Shown: positions 61,909-64,000 of the stretch, in pieces
Layout of the letters: each line of letters opens with the position of its first letter
Position numbering within the stretch: the first letter of the stretch is position 1
Assembly (NCBI GenBank): GCA_016801885.1
Contig: CM028892.1
Coordinates: 6,084,114 to 6,148,113 of the forward strand
Direction of reading: 5' to 3'
Length of the DNA stretch: 64,000 bases
Source of the DNA: Toxotes chatareus
Taxonomy: Eukaryota > Chordata > Actinopteri > Toxotidae
Notes under the pieces: model-generated
What the model saw: only the letters and a program-made list of their open reading frames with translations
Database searches by the model: none
What the model was told of the DNA's origin: nothing
Program-made: the position numbers and the translations under genes

Positions 61909-61982
61909 GTCGCAGCGCGTGGTCGGACAGGAGGAGGCCGCAAAGCCAACCTTTACATGCCGATGCAGATGAGTGGCAGCAG
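61909..61982 (+). CDS. Candidate internal exon, CpG-rich, product unknown
   Basis: The acceptor TGATCACCTTCGTTCAG and donor GGCAGCAG/GTACAG bound 74 bases that stand out from their flanks by GC and CpG content. Two frames are open. One (phase 0 in, two bases out) reads VAARGRTGGGRKANLYMPMQ and then MSGS. The other (two bases used to complete a codon, phase 0 out) reads RSAWSDRRRPQSQPLHADAD. The third ends in TGA. Three ATGs lie near the 3' end, so it could also be a first coding exon beginning MPMQMSGS, although their start contexts are poor. No family is recognised. Confidence 0.38.
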
Positions 61983-64000
61983 GTACAGATGTGGGTGTAG
62001 GGACTTGTGATTCTGCCATGTCAGATTAAACTGGAAAAAGCTGCATCTTTAGCTGAATATGTGCACATGCCGTACGTTCTGAATAGATCATGTTGTTAGC
62101 CCATGAAGTAGATTATTTATTTTAAATTCACATATAAATGTTGTAGGAAATATACAGTAGCAGAAGGCACTAGATACAAGAAACAGTTTTCTTTATCAAT
62201 AAAAGCCTTTGACAAAAACGTCATACTTGTCCAATAGCAGCTTCCTGCCTGGTGATTAATTACACAAATACCCACAAGGCACAAAAACACATTTAAGTGT
62301 TATTGTTGTTGTCGTCACTTGTCACTTGTATTAGATGATCTCTTCTAAATGTCAGCTTAGATTGCTGAAAAGTCCAACTGCTGAAAAGTCCAATTCATGA
62401 TCCACATGCTTTATTACAGGTGTGGAGCCTTCTGCAGACTGACATTGACGAGTGTCTCTTCTGGCATTTTCTCTCCTCCCTTTTCTTTCTCTTGTAGCAT
62501 TTGCAATCTGGCAGAGCTGCCACGAGGTTTTGGAGTGACACCTCTTAGAGTATGTTTTCATCTGGTGCTCTGAGTGGGTTTTGGGTTCAGTTTTTGGCCA
62601 AGATGTAGTGGACCGTGCAAGATTTTCATGGGCTCCCATTAGGCATGCTTATAAACTGCCTTAGCCAGCACAGATGGCATTCAGATTCAGATGTTGGAAT
62701 AAAATTACATATGTATGCCCAATGCTTCCCATTTGGGGAATACATCCAATGGTTTGTGTGTGCAAAATAAGAGTCCAGTTGAGGATGTGCCTTCCACAGA
62801 AGGATTTCCTAAGGGTTGATTCATGTGCAGACAAAGGACCTAGAAGGACTTAATGTGGCTGCCAGATCACAGCCCTTCAAAGCCTGTCTGAAACGTCCTG
62901 CCAGCATAATACTTTTGTTGGTGCACCCTCTGTATTTGACTTCTTTGACTTACCCATAAACCAGCAATTTTATGGGTAATGATTTGTGGATGCCAAGGTG
63001 TATATATTTACACATGGTGGGCTTTCACATCCCTGCAACTCTGAAATCCTTAAACTTAGCCCAGGCCATGTGGGCTGCAGAGAGACATGGCAGGAGTCCT
63101 GCTGATGGTGAAGCTGTTTACTGGCAGAGGACGACTTATACACGAGAACTTGACAGCAGCTGAGCTGTAAGAAGGTGGGGGGCTGTAAGCAGATGGGCTG
63201 CAGGCACCCACCTTCGCTCTAACTGCTGCACACTAAATCAGGACTCCCTGTGGGCTTTGTCTCACACACACACACACACACGCACACAGTGAAATGACGC
63301 TGACAGCTCTGCACCAAAGTGTTAAGAGGTAGATCCGTAATGCAAGGAAGTGCTAACAGTTCTCAGCTTGTCACAAATGAGGTGGCATATTGACTCTTTG
63401 GGCACACACACAAAAAAAAAACATCTCCTGTTTTGGAGATGGTTTTCCCCGAACTGCTTTGCAGCACTATGAACACCATTAAAGACATGGGGTCATGCCC
63501 TCTGATTTTTAGTTTTCATGTCCACAGACAATTTTCACACAAAGATGTGACTCATTGAAGAGGATCAGTGGAGCCAGTTTTCAGTTTTTGTGACATTCAG
63601 CAATGTGACATTTACTTTATGTTGCACTAGGCTGAAATGGGCCTTTATTTAAGTCAAAGGAAATAAAGCACCACCATACTCACTGCGGACCTGAATATAT
63701 TTAAAGGGTCATTTCTCCCAAATTACAACAATGCATATGTTTCCATTCACCCCTACTGCTATGAAGCCACACAGATACAGTACCTGTAGTTCAATGTATT
63801 TCCACAGCAGATATCAGAGGAATGTAAAGCTGTCTGAACTAGGTTTTTTATTAGCATAGTGAAAAGATGTTTTTGATGCTTTTATCTGTGAAGCTGCAAA
63901 ATGTTCTTCCTGAATGTATCAGCAAAATGTTCAGTATTACAACCTGCCTATCTAGAGACACCATCTCTGTTACTCCAGAGAGTCCATGTGCATCTCTGAG
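61983..64000. other. Non-coding; short tandem repeats
   Basis: No gene recognised. A 16-bp unit TGCTGAAAAGTCCAAC is repeated once with one change at 62363-62394. A CA microsatellite lies at 63262-63288. The minus-strand 95-codon frame at 62352-62639 is charged (Arg/Lys/Glu-rich) but unrecognised. At 63079-63160 two plus-strand frames are open for about 28 codons each, without supporting splice signals. Confidence 0.45.
63262..63288 (+). repeat. CA microsatellite
   Basis: About 13 CA units with one CG interruption near the end. Confidence 0.85.

Noticed and set aside
1..64000. A new multigene system, CRISPR array, toxin, viral gene or gene cluster
   Set aside because: Both strands were read through. 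No set of adjacent real coding regions exists, there are no regularly spaced direct repeats, and no viral or toxin reading frames were recognised.

Overview
This window looks like nuclear DNA from a ray-finned fish, probably a percomorph. It is AT-rich and almost CpG-free outside short patches. It has no operon-like packing and no ORF that reads as a complete protein. It carries several interspersed repeats of teleost type: tRNA-derived SINEs, a fragment resembling the 3' end of a LINE reverse transcriptase, and a hAT transposase relic. The taxon is inferred from recalled repeat families and was not tested by a search.

Most of the 64 kb reads as intronic or intergenic DNA. No protein family could be named for any host gene. 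A small number of segments have the shape of vertebrate exons: polypyrimidine tract plus AG, a short body, then a GT donor. The best are at 5424-5506, 22592-22695, 50919-51002 and 61909-61982 on the plus strand. Weaker ones lie at 12945-13043, 17682-17808, 35789-35837, 36075-36100, 41640-41686 and 45021-45070. Several contain stops or no ATG, so untranslated or lncRNA exons are as likely as coding ones, and pseudo-exons are expected by chance in a window this long.

The left end (about 1050-1290) is the most gene-like place. It has a CpG-dense patch with a CCAAT box and a CRE-like site, a possible GTGAGC donor, and an overlapping acceptor with a short open frame ending in TAG. It could be a promoter with a first exon, or the last exon of a gene entering from the left.

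Repeats by position: a T/C-skewed teleost repeat with a 19-C tail (11330-11826), a LINE fragment (about 15960-16200), a SINE-like copy (17200-17385), two copies of one unnamed family (23160-23572 and 57850-58163), a deleted repeat fragment (29365-29480), a local duplication (30135-30973), a hAT transposase relic (39495-39737) next to a possible hAT end (40038), a SINE tail (46365-46490), a G/T-rich degenerate minisatellite with a perfect hairpin (47800-48010), and a nearly full-length tRNA-type SINE (52100-52350). The remaining stretches are described one by one. I found no CRISPR array, tRNA, rRNA, known miRNA, intact transposon or viral gene, and nothing I can defend as a new multigene system.
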